This document shows, in pieces, positions 1-8,649 of a stretch of 16,885 nt of DNA; the stretch's first letter is position 1, and each line of letters starts with the position of its first letter. Location of the stretch: the NCBI GenBank assembly GCA_025363795.1, contig JANYLE010000125.1, positions 1-16,885 on the forward strand. The letters are read 5' to 3'. The notes under the pieces are model-generated. The model did no database searches. It was not told the DNA's origin and saw nothing but the letters and a program-made list of their open reading frames with translations. Origin of the DNA: Mariniphaga sp. (GTDB taxonomy: Bacteria > Bacteroidota > Bacteroidia > Bacteroidales > Prolixibacteraceae). The position numbers and the translations under genes were made by a program.

Positions 1-3
1 CAT

Positions 4-40
4 AAACTCATACAACAAAATGTATGAGTTTTTTGTTTTT
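4..40 (+). terminator. Intrinsic terminator of an upstream gene
   Basis: A perfect 10-bp inverted repeat (AAACTCATAC at 4-13 and GTATGAGTTT at 22-31) encloses an 8-nt loop and runs into a T-rich tract ending near 40. The U-tract follows the stem on the + strand. It should therefore end transcription of a + strand gene lying to the left of the window and separate it from the GH16 gene. Confidence 0.8.
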
Positions 41-67
41 AATGCTTAAGCGATAATCACTTAACAA

Positions 68-886
68 ATGAAAGGAAAAACAATGCTATCATCTTTTTCA
101 GGACACAAAACAAATATTTTCATATTCAAAGCGCTGATATTATGTGCATTGCTAATATTATCCAATAAAAGTCCTGTTTTAGCCAGGGTTGATCCGAAAA
201 TTGAAAAATCGGAAAGAATTATCTCTTTCTCAGGATTCGAATGGCAGGTCAAGTCATCCCATAACTCAAAATCGGGCGCACTGGGTCCTGGAAATAATTA
301 TTTTTCCGATTCGAAGAAAAATGTGTGGGTAGATGATAACGGATGGCTGCATCTGAAAATTACGCGATGTAACGACAAATGGTATTGCGCTGAAGTGATA
401 CTTTTGCAACCCCTTGTTTATAAAAGATATATATTCCAAGTTACAGGCCGGATTGACCAATTCCATCCAAATGTGGTGGGTGGGTTGTTTACCTATCTTG
501 ACGGAACCGATGAATCTGAAGAAATTGACATTGAGTTTTCGAAGTGGGGAGACAAAAAAAAGATGAGTAATACTCAATACGCCATTCAGCCATCCGAAAT
601 CCAAGGCAACAAGAATAGTTTTAAACTAGAGTTAACAGGAGATGCCACCACGCATATCATTGACTGGAAACCTGGAAAGGTCGACTTTATCAGCTATCAC
701 GGTCCGAATACCTCAGCCCCAGATAGTGCAATGATTATTAACAAATGGAGCTATACAGGTAAAAATGTGCCGGTTAATCCAAATGGGAAAATTCACATTA
801 ATATATGGCTTTTTAAGCGTGATTTGATTGATACTGCAGATCATCCTGAAGCTGAGTTGATTATAAGAAGCTTTCAGGCTTTTTAA
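68..886 (+). CDS. Secreted GH16-type (concanavalin A-like) glycoside hydrolase
   Basis: Predicted exported protein of 272 residues, or 267 if the ATG at 83 is used. The second ATG has an AAAGGA stretch about 8 nt upstream, so either start is possible. A hydrophobic signal segment (about 17-32) with an Ala-x-Ala-like end near residue 39 (PVLA) suggests Sec export. The GH16 signature ExDxE is visible as E152-I-D154-I-E156, followed by the F-x-x-W-G context common in this family. In GH16 the first Glu is the nucleophile and the last is the acid/base. Two Cys (C101, C107) six residues apart might form a disulfide. The protein is a single catalytic domain with no visible carbohydrate-binding module. 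By family knowledge it would act on beta-1,3 or beta-1,4 glucans, galactans or related envelope/algal glycans; the substrate cannot be read from the sequence. It is not in an obvious polysaccharide-utilisation locus, since no SusC/SusD is nearby. Confidence 0.8.
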   Translation: MKGKTMLSSFSGHKTNIFIFKALILCALLILSNKSPVLARVDPKIEKSERIISFSGFEWQVKSSHNSKSGALGPGNNYFSDSKKNVWVDDNGWLHLKITRCNDKWYCAEVILLQPLVYKRYIFQVTGRIDQFHPNVVGGLFTYLDGTDESEEIDIEFSKWGDKKKMSNTQYAIQPSEIQGNKNSFKLELTGDATTHIIDWKPGKVDFISYHGPNTSAPDSAMIINKWSYTGKNVPVNPNGKIHINIWLFKRDLIDTADHPEAELIIRSFQAF

Positions 887-982
887 TTAACTGGTCAATA
901 AGATGATGTGTTAATGTGCTAATTCACAAATTATTTCACTCCTTCATTATTCCTATATTCGCAAAATAACTTTTATTTAACA

Positions 983-1004
983 TACCTTTTACAACCAAAA
1001 GGTA
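983..1004. promoter_or_regulatory. Perfect inverted repeat in the ndh leader
   Basis: TACCTTTT (983-990) and AAAAGGTA (997-1004) form a perfect 8-bp inverted repeat with a 6-nt spacer, ending 39 nt before the ndh ATG. No U-tract follows on either strand, so it is not a standard terminator. A sequence resembling a Bacteroidota -7 element (TATATTCG, 954-961, one mismatch to TAnnTTTG) lies just upstream. That would place the repeat inside the transcript leader. It could be an operator for a dimeric regulator or an RNA hairpin. Confidence 0.4.
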
Positions 1005-1043
1005 ACTCAGCCGTTGAATTAGAACGATTAAAATGCATATTAA

Positions 1044-2333
1044 ATGTCTGTAGAAAATTATCTTTTAAATATCCCCGAAACGACTGATAAAAGAGTCGTT
1101 ATCGTCGGAGGCGGCTTTGGAGGGTTGAAACTTGCTCTTAAACTTCAGAAAAAGAAATTTCAAATTGTTCTGATTGATAAAAATAATTACCACCTCTTTC
1201 AGCCTTTGCTTTACCAGGTAGCAATGTTGGCTCTCGAACCAAGCGCCATCTCGTTTCCATTGCGTAAGGTCTTTCAAAAGACCGGTATCCATTACCGCAT
1301 GGCTCGGTTGGAAGCTGTTGATCCTGAAAAGAATGAAGTAAAAACAGATATCGGGCAACTTAAATACGACTATCTTATTTTGGCAACGGGTGCGAAAACC
1401 AACTTTTTTAACCAGGAGAAAATTGAAAAATTTACCTTGCAGATGAAGTCTGCGCCTGATGCACTTTACATCCGGAACCAAACCCTTTTGAATTTCGAAA
1501 AAGCGTTGAATAAAAGTCACAAAAAGGATGTTAAGTCATACCTGAACGTGGCAATTATTGGTGGGGGACCAACAGGCGTTGAGTTAGCAGGTGCTATGGC
1601 AGAAATGAAAACGTATGTATTGCCTAAGGATTACCCTGAGCTCGATATGAGCAATATGAAGATCATGCTTTATGAAGCCTCTCCCCGACTTCTTGCAGGA
1701 ATGTCAGAAACCTCCTCCAGAGTTGCGAATGAATACCTCCGGAAACTGGGAGTAGAAGTGCATACAGGAACAGCTGTGAAGGATTATGATGGCCGTACAC
1801 TTACTTTGCCTGATGGCGTTACTGTTGATGTAAAAACTGTGATCTGGGCTGCAGGAATCACCTCTTCAAGGATCGATGGAATTGCAGAAACATCTTACGG
1901 ACGGAATAATCGCCTGCTTGTAAATTCCTTCAATCAAATTGAGGGTTATCAGAATATCTTCGCGTTGGGTGATAATTCGATCATGATCGATTCCACGCAT
2001 CCCAACGGGCATCCACAGGTTGCACAAGTGGCTCTTCAACAGGCAAATACTGTTGCGTATAATATAATACAACTAAACAGAAATAAACCGCTTAAGCCAT
2101 TTCATTACATTGACAAAGGTTCGATGGCAACTGTTGGCCGTCACCTTGCGGTTGCAGATTTACCATTTGCAAAGTTCAAAGGATACTTTGCCTGGTTGCT
2201 TTGGTCGGTCGTCCACCTTTTTTCAATAGTTGGGGTAAAAAACAAACTGTTTGTGCTTTTAAACTGGTCGTGGAAATACATCACCTATGATCAATCGTTG
2301 CGACTACTCGTAAAACACAAATCCAAGAACTAA
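1044..2333 (+). CDS. ndh: Type II NADH dehydrogenase (NADH:quinone oxidoreductase)
   Basis: A 429-residue peripheral membrane flavoenzyme that oxidises NADH and passes electrons to the quinone pool without proton pumping. Two Rossmann motifs are clear: the FAD-binding V-x-G-G-G-F-G-G near residues 20-27 and the NADH-binding GGGPTGVELAG at 173-183. An ATG near 115-117 (LATGAKT) and a GD motif (ALGDNS) in the C-terminal half complete the FAD site. The quinone-site motif of NDH-2, AQxAxQ, appears as AQVALQQA. The last about 60 residues are aromatic/hydrophobic with basic residues (FAWLLWSVVHLF), as expected for the membrane-anchoring amphipathic C-terminus. Length is usual for the family. It is transcribed alone and converges on the next gene. 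Sulfide:quinone reductases share the fold, but the quinone motif and length favour NDH-2. Confidence 0.93.
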   Translation: MSVENYLLNIPETTDKRVVIVGGGFGGLKLALKLQKKKFQIVLIDKNNYHLFQPLLYQVAMLALEPSAISFPLRKVFQKTGIHYRMARLEAVDPEKNEVKTDIGQLKYDYLILATGAKTNFFNQEKIEKFTLQMKSAPDALYIRNQTLLNFEKALNKSHKKDVKSYLNVAIIGGGPTGVELAGAMAEMKTYVLPKDYPELDMSNMKIMLYEASPRLLAGMSETSSRVANEYLRKLGVEVHTGTAVKDYDGRTLTLPDGVTVDVKTVIWAAGITSSRIDGIAETSYGRNNRLLVNSFNQIEGYQNIFALGDNSIMIDSTHPNGHPQVAQVALQQANTVAYNIIQLNRNKPLKPFHYIDKGSMATVGRHLAVADLPFAKFKGYFAWLLWSVVHLFSIVGVKNKLFVLLNWSWKYITYDQSLRLLVKHKSKN

Positions 2334-2365
2334 AAGTCAAAATCAGTACATATGCTGAATTAAAT

Positions 2366-2412
2366 AAAAAAGTACCGTGAAGGCTTCATAATTATGGTCT
2401 TCACGGTACTTT
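2366..2412 (-). terminator. Strong hairpin terminator between convergent genes
   Basis: AAAGTACCGTGAAG (2369-2382) and CTTCACGGTACTTT (2399-2412) are perfectly complementary over 14 bp with a 16-nt loop. On the minus strand the stem runs into six T (A2366-2371 on the + strand), a good terminator for the outer-membrane protein gene that ends at 2436. On the + strand the tail is only TTTAAGC, so it is a weaker terminator for ndh but probably serves both. Confidence 0.85.
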
Positions 2413-2435
2413 AAGCATATATAATCCAATCTCTT

Positions 2436-3176
2436 CTAAAAAGCAACACCAATACTAATTCCACTGCGGAGCCAAGGATATGGGATGCTGCTGGCCTTGA
2501 CATTAACGGCATCGGAAGTTGATGTAACTTTCAATTTGCTGCTAAGAAATGATGGTAAGTCATTAATTGACTTTTCAATTTCGTTTCTCATATCCGGAAC
2601 ATTGTCAGACGGAACGACTTTCGCATTTACATTACCGTTTAACATTCCACCTTCCAAACCTAGAAAATAAAAATCCAGCGTTACCCTTTTAGCAATTAAG
2701 AACTGAACGCCCATCTGAAACCCTAGATTTAAGGTGTTAAGTTTGGCTGTAAGATCTGCAGTATAGGTAATATTCTCCTGATCAACAGTAAATTGAGCCT
2801 TACCAGTTCCATTTATATGCTGATATTTTAAAAAAGGTTCTATATAGAATCCTTTCGGAAGACCTGATTTTCCCGTATAATGACGGTATGCAGCACGAAT
2901 ATGCATTGTTCCAACTTTAGCCTCTTTTAAATCTGAGGAAGCATCCATCCCATATTTCCCTATAATTGATTGATTTGTCGGGATGCCAAATCCCAGCGTA
3001 AAAGCATTTCTGGCATTGATCATCCGCTCAATTTCAAAGGAATAAGACTCCGCAAAAATATTCACCGGCAAAAACTTCACAACCGTTTTGCGTTCAAAAA
3101 TTAATGAATCGCGCCCTTGGGTCATTCCTGAAAAAGACCATCCAACTAAAACTAGAAAAACGAGAAATTTTTTCAT
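2436..3176 (-). CDS. Predicted outer-membrane beta-barrel protein
   Basis: A 246-residue protein starting with a classic signal peptide (MKKFLVFLVLVGWSFSG, cleavage near residue 20). After it come alternating hydrophobic/polar stretches with aromatic girdle residues (for example FYIEPFLKYQHI, TLNLGFQMGVQFL, VTLDFYFLGLEGG). The chain ends in a C-terminal Phe after a final strand (SGISIGVAF), typical of outer-membrane barrels inserted by BamA. The N-terminal VVKFLPVNIFAESYSFEIER resembles the DUF3575-like/porin-family barrels common in Bacteroidota. A segment rich in charged residues near 190-225 (NEIEKSINDLP) is probably an extracellular or periplasmic loop. The gene is monocistronic, with its own promoter-like element upstream and a strong terminator downstream. 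The specific function is unknown; structural or adhesion-related roles are possible. Confidence 0.75.
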   Translation of the reverse strand: MKKFLVFLVLVGWSFSGMTQGRDSLIFERKTVVKFLPVNIFAESYSFEIERMINARNAFTLGFGIPTNQSIIGKYGMDASSDLKEAKVGTMHIRAAYRHYTGKSGLPKGFYIEPFLKYQHINGTGKAQFTVDQENITYTADLTAKLNTLNLGFQMGVQFLIAKRVTLDFYFLGLEGGMLNGNVNAKVVPSDNVPDMRNEIEKSINDLPSFLSSKLKVTSTSDAVNVKASSIPYPWLRSGISIGVAF

Positions 3177-3206
3177 GACATTTGCTTTAAGTGTTTATGA
3201 GTTATA

Positions 3207-3214
3207 CAAATCTA
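3207..3214 (-). promoter_or_regulatory. Bacteroidota -7 promoter element upstream of the OM protein gene
   Basis: The minus strand reads TAGATTTG, an exact match to the Bacteroidota -7 consensus TAnnTTTG, 31-38 nt before the ATG at 3176. The upstream DNA is extremely AT-rich, but no clear -33 TTTG is present at the expected distance. Assignment rests on the consensus and position only. Confidence 0.4.
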
Positions 3215-3400
3215 AAAAAATTAATTCTAATATTAAAAAATATTTTGAATTAGATTTTAGCATTAGAAACAAGGTGAAATATGCAAGATAAAACTATATA
3301 AAATCAAAGTGCTATTTTATATGTAATTGGTAGTATGCTAATTGACATTCATATCCGGAAGAAATCCTGATAGGAAAGGCAAAACAGCTAATCCCGGGTT
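3215..3400. other. AT-rich intergenic region with a weak hairpin
   Basis: This stretch separates the end of the permease operon from the OM protein gene. It holds an AT-only 9-bp perfect stem (ATATAAAAT at 3296-3304, ATTTTATAT at 3314-3322) with a CAAAGTGCT loop. On the minus strand it is followed by AGTTTTATC, a poor U-tract, so it could be a weak terminator for the permease operon. No coding sequence is convincing here. Confidence 0.35.
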
Positions 3401-6400
3401 TCAGATGTTGGCAATAAGATTTTTTCCCCGGAAAGCTAACCTGGAAAGCAGAACAATCCAGAATATTCCATTGGTAAGAATCGCAATTACAGTGAGCGAA
3501 ATGGCAACAAAGGAGACGTCGCTTCCCTGTGCAATGAAATTTGGAAAAACAGCCACAATAGCCGATAGAAATCCAATCAACACACCCCAAAATAACAATA
3601 CGGCATATTCGCGGACCAATAGTCGGGTTACCTGTTTCAGGGTAAATCCAATCGATTGAAGCAAAGCAATTTCATTTTTCCGCTCAAGAATGGTTCGGGC
3701 GAGTACGATAGCAAGGCCAACAGTACCCAAAATCAGGCCTAATGCGCCCAAAGCCAGGAAGATTGAAAGATAGGTATTCGTGACTGAATTAAACTCCATT
3801 AAACGTTGCGAAGCAGAAGTCATCTCCCATCCGTAATCACGAAAAACGGTTTTGAGCTCCTCCCCTGTCTTAATTTCCTTCCCTGTCGGGACATCGATTA
3901 AAAACAGATTAGAGCCACTTTTGGTCGGGAAATTCTTTAGAAAATTATCAGTTGAAATTAATACATATCCCTGAAAAACAGAAGGTGACAATCCTGCAAT
4001 CAATTTCACCCTTAGTGTATCGCCCAATTCGTTTTGGTAAAGGAGTGTATCTCCGATATTCATCCCCAAACCCCATTGGATCACTGTCTGATCGGCAATA
4101 GCAGGGACAACTCCATTTTCCAAAGGCTCATTCAACGCTTCCCAAACATTATCTCCTTTTATTTCAGGACTCTTAGCCGAAAATTGAAAACGATCCTTTA
4201 AGAATTCAGGATCAGCACCTAAAATTGCAGGATTGGAAACCCGGTTCAGATTTAGACAGCTGGCATCATCGCCATCTACCTTACTGAACTGAGCTGCTTT
4301 GAATTCAGATGTTAACCCCTCATTTAAACGACGATCCTTGTCGTTAAGGCTATATAAAACAGGAATCGAAGTTTCAGCAAAGTATTGAAATCCACCTGTT
4401 CCGCTCGACTTTTCACCGGCATTTGATAACAGATCCTGCCGGTTAGCACCAGTAGATACAACCAGGAATGTTCCCAACGCGAATAAAATAACCACCGTCA
4501 TCGAACGACTTAGGTTTCGCGACCTGTTTCTTCGGTTCAGCTCCCCAATAGAAAAACTATCATCGATACTTTTCTGGTTTTGCCGGAATTTATAATCTGT
4601 AAATAACAATAAACCAATTAGTAATAACCCACCCGAAAGAAAAAACAACGATGGATTTTGATTATTGGATATCACCAACTGAAAACTTACCAATCCTATC
4701 GCAACAATTAAAGAAATCACCATTAACTGTTTTTTTAGCACCACCACCCAATTTCTTTGAGGTCGATCCTGTTGCCGTTGCAGCTCAACAGCCTGTCGCT
4801 TAAAACTTCTGTTTACCGAAATAAAAATGGTCAATATCGAAATTAGAATACTGATTGACAATCCTATAATTAGAGTTATCGGCCGGATATCAATTTCGAG
4901 TACTGAAGTGCGCACTACCGCCCACCAGAGCGAATTGAGGGCAAGGAAAATCAGTTTTGTGTAAAATATAGCGATTACAGAGCCAATTACTGCACCAACA
5001 ATTGCAACAAGCAGACCTTCGGAAAGGATTAGTTTCCGAATTTGATTTCGGGTAAATCCAAGCATTAACATGGTTCCGATCTGCGACTGACGATTTTCGA
5101 GGTTCAGCAAAAAAAGTAATGCCGTTAAAATGATGGCAGCAATCAACAGGAAGAAGCTAAGTCCCAAAAATAACTGGCTGAAATCTACCCCATTCCTGGC
5201 GGCTTTTAGTCCATTTTCTTTAACCGAAGTAACTATTACACCCAGATTAACAGGCTTAACCGATGACGCAAAAAGTTCCCGATACTTTTGCTCCGAAAAG
5301 GAGTTTTCACTTACGCGGATGGCAGTATAGTTTCCGAACCGGTTTGACCAGATCTGATGGGCTTTCTTTAAAGAAATAAATGCTTTGGGCGTCCCTTTGT
5401 ATTGGTTCCAGTAGGCTTCATCCTTATCCCTTATTTCCCCGAGTTTGATTGGAACCCCTGCTTCCCAGTTGCGGCAATGCCCGGCATCCGACATCCCGGG
5501 AAGAAAGGGCATCAAATCGCGGTCGGCATATCTTCCTTCGATCGGTACAATCTCCTTCACTAAAAACTGCGTCCCTTTTTCGATCAGCTGACGTAATGGG
5601 CCAATTTCGTAATACTTAACCATCATGGAATCGCCCACCCTGATATTCAAATCAGAAGCTACCCAGTCATTAATGATAATATCGTTGTCTTTTAGACTGT
5701 TGTCACCAATTGTTGAAACAAAAGAATAAGGGGTTGACCTGCCATTAAACTCCAAACCATTTGCAAAATAGGTCAATATGGGCCGCGATTCCTTGAAAGG
5801 TTTGAAAGCATTCACCAACTGATCATCGATAAATACGCTTTCGGAGGTGATCTCTTTTTCATGTGTCAGTAACACCTCTTTTACTTTAAGTCCTGCATCT
5901 TCTGTCGTGAAACATTTCTGAAGTAAATCGCTAATTTGTTGTTGGTTAGCTGATGGAGCAGCAATCAGTAGCTGGTTGGCTTTCCCGTCAAACTTCATCA
6001 GATTGTTCAGCTTCGAAAGGGATAGAAAGAGGTTGTAGGGTGCGGTCTGAGAATTTTTCAGGTTGAAAAATCCCATGATATGCTGATCTGCAATCTCTTT
6101 GACAATTGCACGAAATGAGACACTTGTTTCAGCATCGGATACAAATGGGGCATTCAAAGGAATCAGGCTCGCCTTTTTGATCCGGGCCAGAAAATTACCC
6201 CCTTTTTTCAGGTGAAGTCTTTCTGCCAGGTTGAGACTAATAATAACCTCATTTCCGGATAAATTTCGATATATCGGAGTGGATGCAATTTTCTCAAAGC
6301 GATTATCAATACCGGTGATCTGAACTTTATTGACACGCTCCTCACCGCCATCTGCAACCGCCATTCCTTCCAGGATTAAAGCTGGCGCTACCTCAAATCC

Positions 6401-6640
6401 ACCTTTGGCAGCCAGTTCTCCTGCCAATTGGGAACGAAAATACCGGTCAACTGTCGAAACAAGATGGGTCGTATTCCCAAGACGATAAAATGCAGACTGT
6501 TCCAGACTAAATGTTACGGAATCGCCAATAATCAATGCTCCTGTAAGAACTGCTGTACTGATAGCAACCCCTGTGGCTACAAGCAAATTAGCTTTTAAAT
6601 AATACCTAAAATTATTGAATATCAGTTTAAAACGCGTCAT
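3401..6640 (-). CDS. Large FtsX/MacB-type ABC transporter permease
   Basis: A 1079-residue permease with two FtsX-like cores, so one chain can supply both halves of a transporter. A first membrane segment (about residues 19-40) is followed by a long periplasmic region (about 45-480). The first FtsX core (about 485-610) contains hydrophobic helices and the cytoplasmic coupling stretch NRQSQIGTMLMLGFTRNQI. More helices lie near 640-690 and 715-735. A second periplasmic domain (about 740-945) precedes the final FtsX core (about 945-1075) with the matching coupling motif ERKNEIALLQSIGFT. This layout fits type VII ABC systems (LolCE, MacB, FtsX), which use ATP to drive work on periplasmic substrates such as lipoproteins or extruded molecules. 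Its start overlaps the ATPase stop by ATGA, so the two are translationally coupled. Substrate unknown. It is the last gene of a five-gene operon. Confidence 0.87.
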   Translation of the reverse strand: MTRFKLIFNNFRYYLKANLLVATGVAISTAVLTGALIIGDSVTFSLEQSAFYRLGNTTHLVSTVDRYFRSQLAGELAAKGGFEVAPALILEGMAVADGGEERVNKVQITGIDNRFEKIASTPIYRNLSGNEVIISLNLAERLHLKKGGNFLARIKKASLIPLNAPFVSDAETSVSFRAIVKEIADQHIMGFFNLKNSQTAPYNLFLSLSKLNNLMKFDGKANQLLIAAPSANQQQISDLLQKCFTTEDAGLKVKEVLLTHEKEITSESVFIDDQLVNAFKPFKESRPILTYFANGLEFNGRSTPYSFVSTIGDNSLKDNDIIINDWVASDLNIRVGDSMMVKYYEIGPLRQLIEKGTQFLVKEIVPIEGRYADRDLMPFLPGMSDAGHCRNWEAGVPIKLGEIRDKDEAYWNQYKGTPKAFISLKKAHQIWSNRFGNYTAIRVSENSFSEQKYRELFASSVKPVNLGVIVTSVKENGLKAARNGVDFSQLFLGLSFFLLIAAIILTALLFLLNLENRQSQIGTMLMLGFTRNQIRKLILSEGLLVAIVGAVIGSVIAIFYTKLIFLALNSLWWAVVRTSVLEIDIRPITLIIGLSISILISILTIFISVNRSFKRQAVELQRQQDRPQRNWVVVLKKQLMVISLIVAIGLVSFQLVISNNQNPSLFFLSGGLLLIGLLLFTDYKFRQNQKSIDDSFSIGELNRRNRSRNLSRSMTVVILFALGTFLVVSTGANRQDLLSNAGEKSSGTGGFQYFAETSIPVLYSLNDKDRRLNEGLTSEFKAAQFSKVDGDDASCLNLNRVSNPAILGADPEFLKDRFQFSAKSPEIKGDNVWEALNEPLENGVVPAIADQTVIQWGLGMNIGDTLLYQNELGDTLRVKLIAGLSPSVFQGYVLISTDNFLKNFPTKSGSNLFLIDVPTGKEIKTGEELKTVFRDYGWEMTSASQRLMEFNSVTNTYLSIFLALGALGLILGTVGLAIVLARTILERKNEIALLQSIGFTLKQVTRLLVREYAVLLFWGVLIGFLSAIVAVFPNFIAQGSDVSFVAISLTVIAILTNGIFWIVLLSRLAFRGKNLIANI

Positions 6641-7311
6641 TGCAGAATTCCGTTTTTTAAATGATAAACCTGATCCATTTGGGAAGCCAACTCAGACGAA
6701 TGGGTCACGACAATCAACGAAACGCCCTCTTCGCCACTCAAATGATTTAATAATTCAGTAAGATTTCCGGCATTTTGTTCATCGAGTGCACCAGTCGGTT
6801 CGTCGGCGAGAATGAGTTGTGGTTTATTAATTAATGCCCTCACGACTGCTGTTCGCTGACATTCGCCACCCGAAAGTTCAGATGGTTTTTGATTCCGTTG
6901 TTCCCATATTCCCACTTTCCGAAGCAGGTGTTCAGCCCACTCTTTTTCGGCCTTCCCTACCACTTTTTTAATTGGTAAAACCGGCAACAGGACATTCTCC
7001 CACAATGTGCATTGCGGCAGTAAATGGTGCATCTGAAACACAAACCCAAGCTCCCGATTACGGAAATGGGCCAGCTCAACCTGCGAATAGCCGGTAATCT
7101 TCTTCCCTTTGAAGTAAATCTCACCCGAATCTGGCTGATCGAGCGTTCCGATCAGATTGAGCAATGTGGTTTTTCCCGATCCGCTCGGACCGGCAATGGC
7201 AATTTTTTGGTTTTCTGAAACTTCCAGATTAAGTCTGTCAAGTACTTTTCTGAAATTGCTTTTCAGCGGATCGCCATAACCTTTCGAGATATTTTTTAGC
7301 TGAAGAATCAT
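6637..7311 (-). CDS. ABC transporter ATP-binding protein (LolD/MacB family)
   Basis: A 224-residue cytoplasmic ATPase with every nucleotide-binding motif intact: Walker A GPSGSGKT (41-48), Q-loop Gln93 in FVFQMHHLLPQ, signature LSGGE (146-150), Walker B LILADE (166-171, catalytic E171), D-loop GALDE and switch His204 in VVTHSSE. Length and the FQ-HLLP and EPTGALDE contexts match the LolD/MacB/FtsE group that partners with FtsX-type permeases. The following gene is exactly such a permease and overlaps by 4 bp. The pair therefore very likely forms one complex at the inner membrane. A 31-bp gap separates it from the glycosyltransferase gene upstream. Confidence 0.92.
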   Translation of the reverse strand: MILQLKNISKGYGDPLKSNFRKVLDRLNLEVSENQKIAIAGPSGSGKTTLLNLIGTLDQPDSGEIYFKGKKITGYSQVELAHFRNRELGFVFQMHHLLPQCTLWENVLLPVLPIKKVVGKAEKEWAEHLLRKVGIWEQRNQKPSELSGGECQRTAVVRALINKPQLILADEPTGALDEQNAGNLTELLNHLSGEEGVSLIVVTHSSELASQMDQVYHLKNGILQ

Positions 7312-7342
7312 CCTGGTTTATAATAAGTTGAAGGCAATTGGT

Positions 7343-8629
7343 TTAAGCTAATATTTTTTGGTAAACATCGATCATCTCTTTGGCATGATCGTGGATATTG
7401 AAATTAGTTTCAACACCTTTCCGGGCATTTAAGCTCAAAGTACTCAGTTTTTTAGGATCAGACAATAAACCAGCTAAAGCATCACAAAGCGATTCAGGAG
7501 TATTGGGTTGATAGACAATACCTCCACCTGAAATATTGATTATTTCCGGAAACGCTCCCAAAGCGGGCTGAACGACCGGAACGCCTGAAGCCATGGCCTC
7601 AAGCAGGTACATTCCAAATGCTTCGCCATTTCGGACGGGTACAGCTATCACCGAAACTTTATTGAAAAATTTCTGTCTTCCATCGCCTTCAAAATCTTCG
7701 GCAAACTCAACCTCTCCGTCGAGCTCTTCTTTGGAAAGTTTTTTCCTGATTGCCTTGATATACTTCTCATCTGAACCAGTGAAACCACCTGTCAAAATGA
7801 GCTTAACATCATCGAAACCAGTTTTTTTCTTCAGTTGGATAAAGGCGTCAACTAAAATATCCAATCCGTTTTCGTGGCACATCCGGGAGATATAGCCTAT
7901 ATTACGCTGTTTCTGAAGTGGCTGAATAAAATCATAATCAAACGGATCGACACCAAGGTATAAACCATGAATCTTTTCGATGGGTAAATTCATCCGTTGT
8001 TGCATCACATCCGAAAAGTATTTGCTTACCGCGATAAAAAGGTCAACATCCTTCGCTTTCTCGCTCATCAGTTTCCAGATTTGCTCCTGAAAAGCAGGTT
8101 GCATGGCATCGACCCAAACATCTTCATCCTGAAGCGAACAGACAATCGGAACATTAAGTCTCTCTTTGATCCTGTGTGCCAGACCCAGCAGCAATGCATT
8201 AGAAATATGAACGATGTCCGGTTTGCAATGTTCTTCCATCCAGTCAACCAACCGCTCCAGTTCATCCTTTTGCTGTCCGTTCTCACCCAATAACATCGAA
8301 ACAGTCATCTCTTCAAGACCTTTGGCATTGGTTGATCCGGCCATCGAAGCAGCCATTTTCAGTAGCGGTTTAGAATTGAGCAACCGATCCACCCATTCGG
8401 GAGATTTTCGAAGAAAGGGATAAAGTTGTTTCAAATAGATGCTTACAGCACCATAAAAAACCGGGATCTCAGCAATATCATGTTCATCCGCAAATATGGG
8501 GAGGTACATCGGGATTTTTATCACCTGATGACCTTGTTCACGCAAGGCAACAACATATTTGCTGTCGCGCAGGCAATTGCCGCAGTAAAAACTGCCACCT
8601 GAACCAGGAATTATCTGGACGATGTTCAT
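7343..8629 (-). CDS. Family 4 glycosyltransferase with N-terminal CxxC
   Basis: A 428-residue GT-B fold enzyme that would move a sugar from a nucleotide-sugar donor to an unknown acceptor. The C-terminal donor domain holds the GT4 hallmark E336-AFGMYLL-E344 (E-x7-E) followed by AMASGVPVV, plus NIGYISRMCHENGLDILVDAF at the start of that domain and the I/L-x-L-T-GG strand. The N-terminus is distinctive: a Gly-rich loop PGSGGSFYCGNCLRD with Cys16 and Cys19 spaced as CxxC and followed by R21-D22. No signal peptide or transmembrane helix is visible, so it acts in the cytoplasm or at the inner face of the membrane. It lies 20 bp after the propeller gene and 31 bp before the ABC ATPase. This suggests that it glycosylates a product then handled by the transporter; that link is inference. 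Confidence 0.85.
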   Translation of the reverse strand: MNIVQIIPGSGGSFYCGNCLRDSKYVVALREQGHQVIKIPMYLPIFADEHDIAEIPVFYGAVSIYLKQLYPFLRKSPEWVDRLLNSKPLLKMAASMAGSTNAKGLEEMTVSMLLGENGQQKDELERLVDWMEEHCKPDIVHISNALLLGLAHRIKERLNVPIVCSLQDEDVWVDAMQPAFQEQIWKLMSEKAKDVDLFIAVSKYFSDVMQQRMNLPIEKIHGLYLGVDPFDYDFIQPLQKQRNIGYISRMCHENGLDILVDAFIQLKKKTGFDDVKLILTGGFTGSDEKYIKAIRKKLSKEELDGEVEFAEDFEGDGRQKFFNKVSVIAVPVRNGEAFGMYLLEAMASGVPVVQPALGAFPEIINISGGGIVYQPNTPESLCDALAGLLSDPKKLSTLSLNARKGVETNFNIHDHAKEMIDVYQKILA

Positions 8630-8649
8630 GAGTTTGATAAATTATTGAG

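Noticed and set aside
1065..1520. Long antisense frame opposite ndh
   Set aside because: It lies fully inside a convincing ndh gene, has no recognisable motif and looks like a shadow frame. The same holds for other frames opposite the large genes.
3220..3270. AT-rich imperfect hairpin upstream of the OM protein gene
   Set aside because: It pairs AATTC with GAATT and A/T runs only. In DNA this AT-rich such pairing is expected by chance.
3312..3659. Overlapping short frames on both strands at the 3' end of the permease gene
   Set aside because: They overlap the permease coding region or its tail, with no start context or family features.
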